DNA from: Carnegiea gigantea
Lineage: Eukaryota > Streptophyta > Magnoliopsida > Caryophyllales > Cactaceae
Length of the DNA stretch: 64,000 bases
Assembly: GCA_029747015.1 (NCBI GenBank)
Contig: JAKOGI010000567.1
Location: 213,501 to 277,500, forward strand
Direction: 5' to 3'
Below the pieces are notes generated by a model. The model did not search any database. It worked only from the letters and a program-made list of their open reading frames with translations, and was not told where the DNA came from. How positions within the stretch are numbered: the first letter of the stretch is position 1; the number at the start of each line of letters is the position of its first letter. Below, in pieces: positions 1-13,600 of this stretch. A program made the position numbers and the translations under genes.

Positions 1-270
1 CCTTAAATGTTGAAGATGTGTTTCATACTATTAAATTTTAAACTTTGTAACCATGTAATAAGGATATTTAGATGATTTGGGGTCCATTTGGACCTTAAAA
101 TATATTTGGCAGGAAAAAAACATAAAAAGTGACCTTTTCTCTGTGTTTGGTGTAAAAAAAGGGGGAAAAAAAACAAGGGAGAAAAATTGATGAAAATTTG
201 AATAAACATCTATGATATAAATTTTCCTTAAAGGACATGAGGAAATTTTTAGATAACATTTTTCACTGAT
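1..270. other. AT-rich flank, no gene seen
   Basis: No convincing gene. The stretch is A/T-rich with several purine runs around 110-190. The only long open frame on the minus strand comes from low-complexity sequence and has no recognisable domain. Confidence 0.5.
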
Positions 271-680
271 GGTGTGTTTGGTAGGTTTGAAAACTATTTT
301 CCTGAAAAATAATTTTCTATGTAAAATAATTTTTCATGTAAAATGATTTTCAGTTGTTTGGTAAAAACAAAAAAGATGAACTTTTTGGATAATGAGTTTG
401 ATTAACAAAAAATGAATAAAAAAGCTAAAAATGATTTTCCTTAATCTTTGAACCATATGTCAATGAAATAGACACGGAGTAGAGAAATAGTGTGAGATCG
501 TGTAAAAGCCCAAGAAACGTAAAATCAACTTACGTTCTATTCAAAGTGAAAATATTTTCCCTCATTTTAGGAAAAATGATTTTCCCCTAAAAAGGAATTT
601 TCCCTCCTTATTTTACCAAACAACGTAAAATGAGAAAATTATTTTCCAGGAAAATGATTTTCACCCCTACCAACACATCC
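271..680. mobile_element. MITE-like inverted-repeat element
   Basis: The left end starts GGTGTGTTTGGTAGG and the right end finishes CCTACCAACACATCC, whose reverse complement is GGATGTGTTGGTAGG. The match continues inward for about 45 bases with A/T-rich tracts of the type ATTTTCCTGRAAAATAATTTTC. The interior repeats AATGATTTTCC-like words and has no coding frame. This is the layout of a non-autonomous DNA transposon of about 410 bp. A target-site duplication is not clear, so the superfamily is undecided (hAT-like is a guess). Confidence 0.75.
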
Positions 681-1756
681 TGAATGAAGTATATACCAAT
701 TGTAAAGTGTTAACATGGCCTTGACCCCCCCCCCCAAAAAAGGTATTGAAAATTAAGTGAATTTGTAAAGCAAATGATCCCATTGGCGAAGCTAACATAT
801 GCATTCAATAATCATCATGAGTTTTATGAGGTCTCAGGCTTGAGGAGAGAGGCTCTAATGCTTAAGTGTAACTATTTTCACTTCTTTGTTTTCCTTTCGT
901 GTATTTCTTTTTTCTTTTTGGCACGTTATGTTTTTCTCTCTGATTCATATATTTAGAGATTTAAGATTCTAAAACCCTCAAGTAAAAACTTTCTAAACAC
1001 ATATAATGAAATAACATACATTATACTTTTGTACTACATTCATATGTAAATTCTCCTTTATTGAAAATATTTATAATAAATATAAATTTTCAAAATATGA
1101 CCTCATCTACATTGCAAAAAATTGCTCTGTCTAACTTTCTTCTTTGAAACCTGAACATGAACCATTCTTGATTTCTTGGCTACTAGCATAAAAATAATCT
1201 TTACTTTTGAAAACTGAAAATGACATGTACACTACATTTCCTTTCTTACTATATGTATAGTCTATCATATCGTTTCTTATTATTAAACTTACAAACAATA
1301 AATATTTTACCTCAACAAACTTACAGACAGTAAAAATATTCTCTTCGATATTTGGACCTACTAACATGGCATCTTGTTTTTGAGGGGGGGGGGGTTGTAG
1401 AATTAAGGGTGTTGATTATAAGCATCAATATAAATGATTTGACGCACTTAATCTTATGTCCTGGCGTCACTCATGTCTCTTACATTCTCACATGATCGCT
1501 GAAAAGACTCGCAGTGAATTATGGGGCCAGCCATCAATTCTTGAAGTCATTCCTGGTAACTATTTGTGATATAAGAGTGCTTGGGGTGTTACAAGTGCGA
1601 TAGTGTTAATTTCAAATATTTACATTGTCATAATAGGTAAACATAGAACAAACTTTGTTCTAAAAATGTTCATGTTTTATTCAAAATTTGGTTATGAAAT
1701 TTCCTTCCAAAATGATAAAAAGAATTGCCTAATATGCTTAATTGGTTTATGATTCA
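681..1756. other. AT-rich intergenic stretch
   Basis: No gene is supported. It contains a C-run near 725-735, a G-run near 1382-1394 and many A/T-rich words. Short open frames on both strands (774-956, 1131-1367) lack domains or gene-like context. Confidence 0.5.
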
Positions 1757-2230
1757 GGTAGAAATTAACTATAAAAGGCATTAGGTCGTAGCCCAACAAA
1801 AGCTCGAGAAAATAGAATTGATTAGATTAAGCCACCAAGATTCAAAAGTCTGACTCTAGACACAAGCTATCTAAAATGGTAAGTCCACCGAAGCCTTGAT
1901 AACAACTCTCATGCACATGGCTTGACAGAAGGAAAGATCTGGTCCAGGTCTCTAATATCTACAAGGGAAAAGTAAAGATCGTTGAGTCTAAGTAAAGTTA
2001 ATAAATAATCTATATCTTAAAAGATGTAGAATTCTGGTCAAATTCCTCAAAGAGAAAGTCCTAGATCCCTAAGGAAACAAGCCATGGCCAACATCAAAGG
2101 TAGGGCTAACAAGACTTTTATAAGCCGCTTTGTGCTAACTAAAGTAGTTTCACAGGTAACACTTGGACGGTTGCACAATTTCCTTAAAGTTCCCAAAAGA
2201 ACTACAAAATATGTATACTGTGCTGAAACA
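1757..2230 (+). repeat. 5' LTR of gypsy element C
   Basis: This stretch is repeated at about 10110-10650. Shared landmarks, in the same order, are TAGAAATTAAC at the start, a block meaning 'accaagatt...tctag...ctacaagg...aataatctat', AAAAGATGTAGA, and AACAAGCCATGG. The two copies are clearly related but have many substitutions and indels, and the right copy has about 90 extra bases before its last third, so the insertion is old. The 3' boundary is approximate. Confidence 0.7.
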
Positions 2231-2929
2231 CTTGGGACCATATGTGAGGACCTAGAGTTAAGCAAGATTCCATGCAAAGGAGGTGATAAGGGAAAAAGCA
2301 ATTGCCACAGCTAAGAATCATGATCCCAAAAACTAGGATCCTAATGCCTAGACCTTGGGAAACTAGGGCTTCACTGAAAAAGATGCCCCAATCTAGGAAG
2401 ACAAAACTTCCCTAGATGATATCTATCTCCCAGGTGCACATATACCTTGGAATAGATTGACAGTGTTCCTAAGATAGTCTAGGAATTAATTAAGCTAAGG
2501 GTCGATAAAGCTATATCTCCCATGACGAAGAAGTTGAGTAAGTTCCTAGCTTGCTAAAGGAATATAAACAAGGTTGCCCTAGGAGACCGATTGTAAGAAA
2601 TAGGATGGGGGCAACTAAAACCTGGAAAAAAACTCTTCTGTGATCATTTAGATGAAAGAGATCCTAAAAACAGGCCTCCAAGGTATTAGAAGAATACAGA
2701 TGAAGACTTATAGGGGACCATGAACCATAAAAGGGTTGAGTAGGAGAAATCCTTGCAAAAGAGGCCTGACTAGGATAGGTCTTGTCAAGAAGTAGATTGT
2801 TAAGCAAGTTCACAGTAGTAATGCTCAAGCTCTATCAAAATTACACCATCTTAAGTAATTGTAAGAGAAAACACTAAGAAAACCCTTAGTTAAGATGCTC
2901 CATTGATAGGTCATCAACAAATCAAGACA

Positions 2930-3460
2930 CCCTTTAACATAGAAATCTAAAGCTGATCTCCCAAAGAAGTTCAAAGTGCTAAAGATTGGATAGTTTGATG
3001 GGAATAGGGACCTACAAGGGCACCTTGATGCATACCTAACCCAAATATATTTGCAACCATCTCCCTCAGAGGCAATGATACACATACTTTCTTCCTACCC
3101 TAACAGGAGTAGCAGAAAGCCTGGTTCAACGGACTGCTCCCAAGGTCTATCAAATCTTAGGATGCAACCTTCCATCAACTTTATAAGCCACTTCATTGGA
3201 AGTATGAGAATTCCAAAGTCAGCTGCGAAACTACTAACACTAGTCCAAAGAGACCACAACTCCCTAGTTGATTGTCATGATCCGGACTAGAAGTCCAAAT
3301 AAGGTGTTTAAGAGATAAGAAGAAGGCCTGGCAAGAATCAAACAGAAAAAGAGAAAGAGTCTCTAAGATGTAATCTCTCTTCAACACCTCAAAGAGTGAA
3401 ATCTTGATGAAAATCAAGAAGTGTATACATGTGGATGCCCTTAGGCCACTCAATTAGAGG
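2930..3460 (+). pseudogene. gag remnant of element C (Tat-type gypsy)
   Basis: Translated pieces resemble the Retrotrans_gag domain. One has the form FDGNRDLQGHLDAYL, and about 150 nt later comes FISHFIGSMRIPKSAAKLLT followed by LVQRDHNSLVD, the usual 'F...F..S...K..A..L..V.Q...ESL.D' end of this domain. A stop interrupts the first motif and several frame changes are needed, so it cannot make a normal protein. It lies 0.7 kb inside the 5' LTR, where gag is expected. Confidence 0.7.
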
Positions 3461-3859
3461 CCTATGAATAAGAACTAGGAGAAATGATATACCTTTAATA
3501 GGGATTAGGGGCATGACATGGAATACTATTGGGGCCTAGATATGATGCTCCATAATCTGGCTAGTTGTGGAAAGTTGGAAAAGTATCTCAAGGCTAACCT
3601 CTAGAAGAAAGGGGAGTGTCCAGATAAAAGTAGTTCAAAAGAAGGTGACTCTTTAGACACCTCCTTAAAGGAACCATACAACTGATCTCAATAAGTGCAT
3701 CACTGGCAAGGTTACTAAAGGAGGCTTTGGAGTGTCACCTAAGAACTTCTTAACCAGATGGATCCCAAGGGATCCAAATATAAGGTAGACGGTTATGGAC
3801 ACTCTATATAAGGTATCCTCCAAAAATGCCAGACATATGTCAAGATCATGCATTGATTA

Positions 3860-4260
3860 TATGGTAATCAAGTTGATAGTGGCCAACCACTGAATTGGCA
3901 AGGCATTGGTGGGTACTGGAAGTTCCATAGATGTTATGCTCTATAACTGCTTTTTAAAACTTGGTCTAAAGGGTAAGGACATGATTCAGATACGACAATC
4001 AATTGTAGGTTTTGTAAAACACATCATCCATCATAAGGGGATGATAAAGCTACCTACGGAGGTGAGGACCTAGAAGGAGAAGACCTCCCATACATTGGCA
4101 AACTACATAACCCTTGATATGACATGTAACTACAATATAATTATCGTAAGACTACTCCTAAACTCTTTGAGAGCAATACTTTATACCTATAATTAGGAGA
4201 TTCATCACATTGTAGATGATCAATTAATGGAAAAGATAGTGCGAGATCAAAACAGTGCAA
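3860..4260 (+). pseudogene. aspartic protease remnant of element C
   Basis: The frame reads LVGTGSSIDVMLYNCFLKLG and then KDMIQ...VGF...GMIKLPTEV. This is the retropepsin pattern of Tat-type gypsy elements (VDTGSS..D.....F..LGL...D......L.GF....V...G.I.LP). The catalytic Asp of the DTG triad is replaced by Gly and stops follow, so it is inactive. RT and integrase are not found downstream; the element passes straight into the antisense-coding zone. Confidence 0.65.
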
Positions 4261-7200
4261 AAGAATGTCAAAATCAACAACTTCAAGGAGCAGTAGAACT
4301 AATAGCTAGAGGATAACATTGCTCAGAAGAGCCAGAGATCTAACCCTAGCCTAGAACTAATCAGGAAACATAATGAAAAATCTAGTACCCATAAAAGCTT
4401 TCATAACTAGTCTGAGGGTATACAAATATAAGATAGGAAAGTGCCTTTCTAGATATTAGTAGATTTCTCATCCTAAGGGGCATGAGAGAAGCATTTGGAA
4501 AAGCTTAAATGCTATTTTGCATTATAAGATGTCTTTGTTCTCTAACTAGGCTAAGAATTTTGTGTCCCCTTAGGGCTAATGCTTCAAAACATGGCAGAAT
4601 TAATAAAACAATGCTTGTGATCTCATATCTCACATCATTTAATTATGCATGAGGCAAGTGCATAAAAGCATAATACAGTTCTAAGCTGAGCCAACAGGTT
4701 CATTTAAAGTTGAATCAAGACTTAATAGGAGTAAGATTTCTAAGATCAAGATAAAGATTCTCCCCAAGAATCCATAGGAAAATGAGGGTGGATTGGGACT
4801 TAAGAGAAATTAAAAAAGAACTAATAGATAGAGCACATAAAACTAGATTATGAAACTTTATTAAATGAGTACACATTATAACTACAAGATTAGGTAATAA
4901 GAGAATGATCAGTCAATCCTCATCCTCATGGATTTGTTGGCACTAGCTGTAGCCTTTGCCTAGTTCAGAAAGTTAAGGAACTGGTTGGCGTAGATCTTGA
5001 TCACATGCTCTCTATAAAAGCAAGTGATTTCTTGCTCCTTCTCCAACAATTCTTTCAAATCCTCATTCTCAAACTGTCCTTTCTTTAAGGCCTCTTGAGA
5101 TTCCTAAAGTTGGGCCTGTAGAAGAACATTCGGAAACTAAGGGACTCCATCTCAGGAAAAGAAGCAATAGGCTTAGCCTTCAACTTCCCAATAGAAAGCT
5201 GGAGATTGAAGGCAGGAAGGGGAAGAGATGATTCAATATGCTCTTCAGAAGTTACTTTTTCAAGCCTCTCTTTTGAAAGGAGCAAACGATCATCCTTGAC
5301 TCCCTCTATTAATCTTGTAGCTTTGATAGTCTGTTGCCTAAGAGACTCCCTTGGGGTATGGCTGGAGGGAGAAATTCGTTCTAGAATAGGGACCACCTCT
5401 CTTCTTACTGGTCACAGAATTAGTCGTTGGAATCAACTTCCGAGAGAAGATTATCTCAGTTAATCTCTTACTTAATTACTCCTTAGTTATAAGTTTCTTC
5501 GAACGGGAAGGAGAATCCTCAAAGGATGAGGAACTCTTAGCATTGGTGTTGATGAAGGGACCTCAGAGAAAACCCTCGACGATGCTCAAAAGGGCATAAT
5601 AGGCAGTCTTTCCAACAGCATCACTAATCCTATAAGAATAAGCTTAATATCCTCAATTACATCAAAAGAGGCAGGAGGAATAGAGGGTAGTATTGGACAA
5701 AGGGCTTATCACCTTCTCTTCTAGTAGGGAAGAGCCAACAATGATCGGAGATTTCCTAGCTATTAGTCTTTTAGGATAGGTGAAATGCTTTTCCTACCTG
5801 CAGGGAGATGGCTCTTAGCTATACCAGCCCCTTCAACATGAAGAAGGCATTCAAAACTAGCTCACGCTCACCAAGTTGGGTACAACTAATATTAAGTTCT
5901 TCCCCTTATTGGCAATAAGGGGATTCTTCTGTTCCTTCATGATTTGATAATTTCTAACCTCTTTGTCCTTACCCTTTATCAACTTCTTGAGCTGATCTTT
6001 AAACTTGGCAGGGCCTGTACTGTGAAAGGGCTAACTCCCCTTTTCTTCTCAAAATTCTCCTCCTCCATGTTCTCTTTAATAAAGAGGTCTAAGCAGTCGA
6101 AATAAGCTTGCACTGAGAAGGAAATGATGGGCTATGTAAGGAATAAACTAAAGTCAAAAACCTAAAAAGTTACAAGAACATAAAGAGGATACTTAAGATT
6201 TGTGAATGGCTCAAATGGTTGAGAATCCTCTCCTCCTTAAGATCAGCAGCATATGGCTTATGGATAGTCATGTTCTTTTGAATTTCCTTTAATTTAAGAG
6301 GATGTCTCTATTTTTGCTTTCCCTAAATGAGTGAGATAATCAGGCTCAGCATGCTGGCAATTGGAAAGGACAATACCTTATAGAGATCCTTGAATACACC
6401 AACCCCATCCAAAACTTGATGTCATATGATTTATCATGAAAGATACTCCCATCATTTATAGCTTAGAAGTTGTAACCACTGGGAGACTTTTGAAGCCGAT
6501 AAAGCTAAATAAATGTAGGCACTCTAGGTTTCTTATTGTGCACAAGGTAAAAAAGCTCATATACAATAATATTACTGATGTTGCTGAGTGTAAATTAGCA
6601 AAGTCCAAGGTTATAGATGCCTAAAAACCTCTTGAGGGAAGAAGAAAGGGGAAGCCTCGAGTTGAACTTTAACTGCTCCTTAAAAATTACGTGAAATCCC
6701 TATGGGGGTTCTATAATAGAGATTTTGTGTCTTATGAGACAAATATCAAAGCGCTATGCATTTAGATTCAAGCTCTTCAAGACACCAACCTTGCTATTAA
6801 AGTTTCTAGCCAAAGCCATTGGAGCTTCTAGCTAAAGCCATTGGTTATAGTCAACATGTGTAGACCATTGCCCTTTAGATTCTCTCTCGACCAAGAAGCC
6901 TTTCCTCATCATAGGATGTCCTTGGAACACTCTAATACAATTGAGGGCACTCTTATATGTGTTTTTGAAGAATTCAACAGCTATTTCTTAAAATTTACTA
7001 TAAAAAATGTGGTTACAAATTATAATGGAACAAAGAAGATAGCAACTAATGTCGGAACCTAGGTTGGATGCTTAAGAGCCCAGTGACTAAGAAGGTTCTT
7101 TTAAAAAGAGTAAAAAAAGTCAAAAGGTAAAAATAGGTAAAAACGACCCTAATTGTCCACTTAATGCACTTTATAATCCCAACCCACTATTAAATGGGTT

Positions 7201-10090
7201 AAGGAAATAAAGTTAGGGTGAAAACAAAGTGATACAATGCAAGTTGGGGAAAAGAGAATTAGACACAACATCAAATGTGAAGTTTTCACTCGAAATTAGC
7301 ATAAAAGTCCTAGACATTGAATTCCATCACCAATTAAGAAAAGGGCACAAGGTACAAGCATGCCCCTAATTACAAAATTGTTACGTTGTAAGCATGTAAA
7401 AAGCCAAAAGTACAAATACATAAATTCTACTCATAATCTAAAGTATCATAATATCCTGAATTTTTCACACTTTTTTCCCTTCAAAGAAAGGGTAGTATTA
7501 TATTCCTCAACATCTAAGGGAGTAATATAATGTTCGCTAGCTCTTGCAACATAATCTTAGTGGTAGCTCTCTATAGATAAGACCTTAACCTCTGTTGCCT
7601 CAGTAGACATTCGGGAACAAACCCCTTTTAACCCTTTTTAGAGATTGCATTCCTTTACTTGAGGAACTTGGAAAAGAAATAGGGAGTGAAGTTGTACAGG
7701 GACTAGATGGGGACCCCTAGAATGCCTTGGTCTGTTCTGGGGGAGGACATACAAACCCCACCACAATGATCCTTTAAACAAAAGCAATAGGGATTACACT
7801 AAGTTAGGCAGGCAGTAGCCGCTTAGATAAAAGGAGATCAAGTCCTAGATTCTTGTGAACCTACAAGGACTGAGGAAGAGACACAGTGTACCCTCAAGCT
7901 ATATGAATGTCTAGAATCATGTTGTTTAAACCCAACATTTAGACTCCTATACACAGGGGCATTCAGGGCCTACACTTGAGGAAATCTCCCATTAAGAGCC
8001 CCTGAACAGCATGCTTGTTATATCAAAAATATCAAAAAAGGGACATACTCCTGGTAGATGCCCTGAGAAAACTAGTACTTCTTAAAGCGTGGATGAGCAT
8101 AAGAAGGGAAATTCCTCAAGAAAAATGTCCATCATCAACCCTCAAAGTAGTCCTAATGGCTAGATTTAATTAAAAGAAAGTGGCTCCCTACTTCTTGATC
8201 AAGAATACCAAATGCAAAGACATTCTCAACAAATAGAACCTAAAAATAGGCTTCCAATGTCCTAACCTTATAACTACTTTTGGTTGAAAGAAGCATCTCA
8301 AACAAGGTGTAATTGGGAACAAAGATGAATAACAACCCCACAGGAGAAAGGGGCAAAGGCATGTCAGACTACACAGGGGTGTGTGTTGAAATGAAGTCAT
8401 TTTTTAGCAAACCATCAACAAGAAGAAGAAACCCTTGAAACATTTTTGCATAAAATTGTGAGACACATTAGCTTTTAAAATGAAAGGCTCCCACTATACT
8501 AAATTTATAAGGGAAACCATAAGAATTATAGATTAGGGAAAATAGGGAAAAGACACCAAAAACTGTAAGAGACCAACATAAAACACTCATATTGAAGCAA
8601 AAATAATAAATAAGGGTTTGTCATTTATGGCTAATATTGTATTACAAATGCAGAAGATCTATATAAGAAGAGAACGTATTTTTAAAAAATAACTATGGTT
8701 TAGGCTCATCTTCTACAACTTCTCCACTAGTAGAGTAAAGCAAGCATTAAGCCTCTTGAATTTGCCTCTCCAAGACTTTACTCTCCTTTTATGTTCTACT
8801 TTTTCTTCTCTTCTCTGCCTCTCACGGTAAGGCCCTTACATGGCTAGGCCTATCTTCTAAAGCCTCGGTAATTCCTTGCTCCTATTCCCATTCCATGCAT
8901 ATGCGAACCTGTTGTCTAGAACTCTCCAGCTTCTCATGTGCCTTGTTGCTCCCTTCTATGAAAGTGACAAGGACTTTGAAGACCTCTTTAGGGGGAGACA
9001 CCTTGGCTTCTTTATCCTAGATGGTGAAAGAAGAAGGGAGGGAGTAGAAAAGCTAAAGCTAAAGAAAGGCCGAGGAGTGGGATCTGGCAAATGATCGTCT
9101 GCAAAACCCCTAACGGCAATAGAAGGATAGCAAAACACACAAGGACGTAAGAGTACTTAGGTCTGGTTAGGATCCTTGGTAGCAATCAAGGGGCAACAAG
9201 TAGCCAGATTGTACACCCTTTTAAAAAAAGCCCCCCCAAGGAATAGAGGAGGAACTGGCAAAAATGAGTTCTAGAGATAATATGCAAACTATATCTTAAG
9301 ACAAAACCATTCACCCTCCATGATGTTCTACTAAAGATGCTCACATAGGACTTAATCAACTTATGTGGTTTGGTAGTCATCAAAACCTGGACCCAAAATC
9401 CATAGAGGGCCACTTTCCTCTTCTCTTCACATAACTGCTTAGGGACCTATTCCCTGAAAATCATCTCCATAAGGGGTATAAAGGGAAGAAAGATGACCAG
9501 TAGAGGTCCAAGTGGATCGCTAATCAAAAAAGGTTCAGCATCTTGGAGGCAAAAGTTCTGTTAGGAAAAGGAAGTGAGGGAAAGAGGTTAAAGAAAATTC
9601 CAAAAACTTGAAGAGGATGGAGATGACAGACACTCTCTAGGCAAAAGCTTACTAAGGATTAAGAGTTTAAAGGCTAAATTTATAGCCAAGTTTAACACAA
9701 AAAGGCATTGTGAAAGTGGAGGGAAAAACCCTAATGGATGTAAAGCCTAATTAGGAAAACTCCAAAAATTAATCCGGCCATCATTATTGAGTCTCTTTAG
9801 GAAGGCAAAAAATCACTCAATTAAGCTAAGTTTAAGCCACTATTGAGTAGAGAACAAAGTTATCATGAGGAATGAAAAATAAAATTAGCTCAATATTTGA
9901 AACTTCAAAGTAAGATATTTGAAATCTGGTTAGAGAAATATTTTCCTGAAAATAGAGAAATTTTAGCAAACTCTCCTAAGGAAAGGAGACCAGATTTGGA
10001 TTATTCACAATTCAAGGCAAAAAACTCCTAAAGAGATAAAACGGCTTCGCATGGTCACACATTAAGATATGGATTAAAATCTAACATTCC
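4261..10090 (-). other. internal region of element C with antisense-strand ORF remnants
   Basis: No plus-strand pol is detectable. On the minus strand, broken frames run through much of 4900-9560. One at 5085-5396 is charged (Glu/Lys/Arg-rich), and a neighbouring frame reads EALKKGQFENEDLKELLEKE, a likely coiled coil. A degraded aromatic-rich stretch is seen near 8050-8400. Tat-lineage retrotransposons are known to carry an antisense ORF between pol and the 3' LTR. The position and strand fit that, but the frames here are too decayed for a firm domain call. A short direct repeat (about 20 bp) occurs near 6810-6845. Confidence 0.4.
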
Positions 10091-10109
10091 TCAAAGGAAA
10101 AATGATGGG

Positions 10110-10650
10110 GGTAGAAATTAACACTAGAGAGACATTGATTATAGCCCAATAAAAGCCAATAAATAAAATTGATTAGATCAACCCACCAAGATTGAACAAT
10201 TTAGGCCCGGACTCAAGTTCCCTAAAACTTAAGTCCACTGAAATTTCAAAATAACTCCCATGCATATGACTTAACAAGGAAGGAAAAATCTAGTCAAAGT
10301 CTTCTAGATCTACAAGGAAACTGTAAATATCTTTGAGTTTGAGTAAAACTAAGAAATAATCTATTTCTAAAAAGATGTAGAGTCCTAGTAAAATTCTTAA
10401 GAGGACTGTCCTAAAACCCTATATAAACAAGCCATGGTCAAAGCTAAAAGTAGGTCAAATAAGAATTTCAAAATGCTTCTTTGTTCTTACTACTGTCTCT
10501 AAAATTTTATCTAACTTAAGTGCTAGGAGTTCTTAAATAAAAGGCCATCCCCCTCCCTTCCCCGAATTGGGAGTTGTTTTACAAGTAACCCTTAGACAGT
10601 GACATAAGTTCCACAAGGTTCCTGGCAAATTCACATAAACTCTGAACTAT
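10110..10650 (+). repeat. 3' LTR of gypsy element C
   Basis: This is the partner of the repeat at 1757-2230 (same ordered landmarks, see that entry). It is preceded by the purine-rich tract CAAAGGAAAAATGATGGGGG at 10092-10111, which has the composition and position of a polypurine tract priming plus-strand DNA synthesis. A TATA-like CCTATATAAACAAG lies near 10420-10433. The exact right end and target-site duplication were not resolved. Confidence 0.65.
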
Positions 10651-13600
10651 GTTAAAATAGGTTAATTAAATTATTCTAATTTAGTTAACTAATTATTTTG
10701 CTAATTATTGTCTGTTTAACTCTTAAAAATGAAGATAACTATTAGTTTCACTATAATACGACTATAGCATTTTGGATACAAGGAAAGCAAATTCAAAAGT
10801 ATTCCAAATCAAGAAAGGGCCAAAAGTGCTTTATGCAAGAGCTACACATAGGTCAACTAAACTAAAAATAGAAGATTGTCCATGTTAAACTTGAAAGGAG
10901 CTCATCTGCCTTATCGTCGAGTAATATTTTTATACATTCCTAACCCTACACCTTATACCTTTTAATATGTAAAAACCTCTTGCTCGGATGTTTTTGTGTC
11001 TATTTTTAGAACAAATGGATGTCATCTAATTATTCCTAAAGGTGGTAAGATTATCATTTGTCAATCAAACTACCCCAACATGTACAAGCTCATGATTTGA
11101 GTTCATCATCCCTGTTCTCATAATATAATGATTTTGGTATCAATGAGTGTATGGACACACCATTTTAGCTTCACTTCTCCTTAAATGTTTGTTTTTCCCC
11201 TTATCTTAGACAAATTATGATAGATGATGCAGTTAGTCGAATTCTTAGGAGAAGAGGCACTTAACATGGTTCAATTACCTCCTTTAATATTATAAAAAAA
11301 CGTGTGATTATCTTTAGCCAACATTCTCAAGCATCTTCTCTAGCCCATGTCTAGCATATCAACAGCAACACAAACAAGCATAGTTTACCTGCCTCATATG
11401 ATTTCGAAATATCCATTTAGTCATGTCATGCCCTTATAATAGCCATAATGTGACAAGAAGAGCAATTACATTCAATTCCAATCTTCTATGTGTCTCCAAT
11501 TAAGTGTAGCCCAGCTGATGATGTTATCAACCACAAAATATAAGTTGGTGTTTTCAGTAATTTAAAACCAAATTAGAAATATTGAAGATTGACGGTGGAC
11601 TAGTGGTGTAGAAAGCACAAAATTATGAGATTAAGAAAGTGTACAGAGCCTAGTGCTAATTTAAATAGAGGTCCTAAATACCATCATAAAATCATCAATT
11701 CTTCCCTATCTTAGGTTAATCTAACATTTCTTTACATAGCACTTACGACTTTGTTTGATGCTAGTTTTCTCTTACAAAACTTTAGTTCCAGTACTTAAGA
11801 TTTAATTTAAGCTAAACTTCTATTTAGTTAAGTTGACTTTTCCTTTGATTTCTTTATACAATGTAGATTTGATTCGTGATTCTCTATCTTTAACCTCCTT
11901 TGCTAATCTCTTTCCTCTCTTGTCTCCTAATTAAATTAAATTTTATCTTTCTTAGTTGCTTTGATAATTTCTTCGATAGTTGGATCCAGTTGATAATTTT
12001 CATATGTCTAGTGTAGACTTGGTCTTTGTTATTGATTCAATTATAGTTTTAATTTTAAACTTTTGAATTAGTTTAATATGGGCTAGTAGTAATTAAGGTG
12101 ACTTGAATTTAACCTCATCCCTATAAAATCGATCCTCAAATACTATAACTAATAAATGTATGTTCATAATACGACTGCACCTTCTTTTAAGATTACACTT
12201 ATCAAAAGAAGAAAGCAACAACTAAAACACTAATTGAAGGCTAGAAGCTTGCCTTCTAGAACCTAATACACATAGACGTAGTTGTTATTGAGACCAAAAC
12301 CATTAAGGCCCTTACACTAGTAACTAGGTGTTAAAAAGGACGCAACAATCGAATATTCTGGAGCATCCATGGCTATATTCTTCAGCTTAATCCAATCCAA
12401 TGGCGTTATTGAGATATGAAGCCCTTAAATAGAGAACTTTGCTGAAGAATAAGAGTGTAATAGACTACACAAGAGCTGAAATCATGTTCTAGGAGCTAAA
12501 ATCATGTTCTAAGTGTTTATTATACTCTTAGAAGATCAAATTGAAATCTTTAGAATCATTGTAGACACATTTGAGAATCCTCATGAGGCAAGAGCGCTAG
12601 GATTACTCTACTTGCAAACAAGAAGATTGGTTGTGAAAGTAATCCTACCTAAGTGGGGACTTAGGTGAAATCACTTTGTGAGGAGCTTAAAGGTGTGTTG
12701 TCAAGTTCTTAAATGGATGTTTGGTTGCATGATCGTTCTGAAGGTTAATACAAGTTGGTTGAACCTTAAGGAGGGCTCTTAGGCATGGACGTAGTCTAGT
12801 TGGAAGGGTGAGCCTTCTTTAAAAATATTGTATTCTCTCGATTATGATATTTACATATTCTGCTCAACATCCTTGATATGCTACTGCAGTGTCGTTGAAT
12901 CCACTATATCTTAATATGTCTGTGCTTAAGTTTATATTTTGGATGACCCCCCTTTAGACTGACTTAGCCTCTATTGGTCTAAAAGTTCTAATTCATGAGA
13001 AAAAAAAGATAAATAGTAAGGTCCTACGACAATCCTCTAAGCATAAGTGCAGATAGCTAGCCCATTATTGATGATTAACCGTCAAATAGGCTTTAACAAC
13101 ATGGTATATTTTTCATTTTCTAAAGTTTCTGTAGTTGTCATCTTATGTTTCTTTGTTTCACATGTGAAATATTGCCACAAATCATAGTTTGAATTAGGAT
13201 ATATCGCATCCCATAAATTATTACGATATTACAAGTATCTTTTTTTGAGAAGAGTAAATACACATGAACATTGGATAGCCCTTCACACAAGCATTCTACC
13301 TATGCAATCATCAATTAAAATGGAAATAAACTCAAAAGATGAGGGGATACGATACAATTTTTGAAAATGTTTTAAAGTTTTGTGGTTTTAAACCGATGGA
13401 AAAGATGTTTGTTTTTTTAAAGAGAAAACAAGTGTCCCACATGGAAGGATTAAAGTGGGGAGTGGTACTTTTCATATTTGAGCTCTCTCAACGTTTTTGA
13501 ATAACAAAGCCAAGATTAGGCTTGGTAAGCCACATGTATGCATCGCTATTGGATGCATCAAGCTCGATCGAAGGTCTGTGTTATGTTTTCTACCGTTTTA

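Noticed and set aside
2047..2314. Opposed open frames of 76-84 codons in the 5' LTR of element C
   Set aside because: They lie within LTR sequence, are not preserved in the 3' LTR and have no domain.
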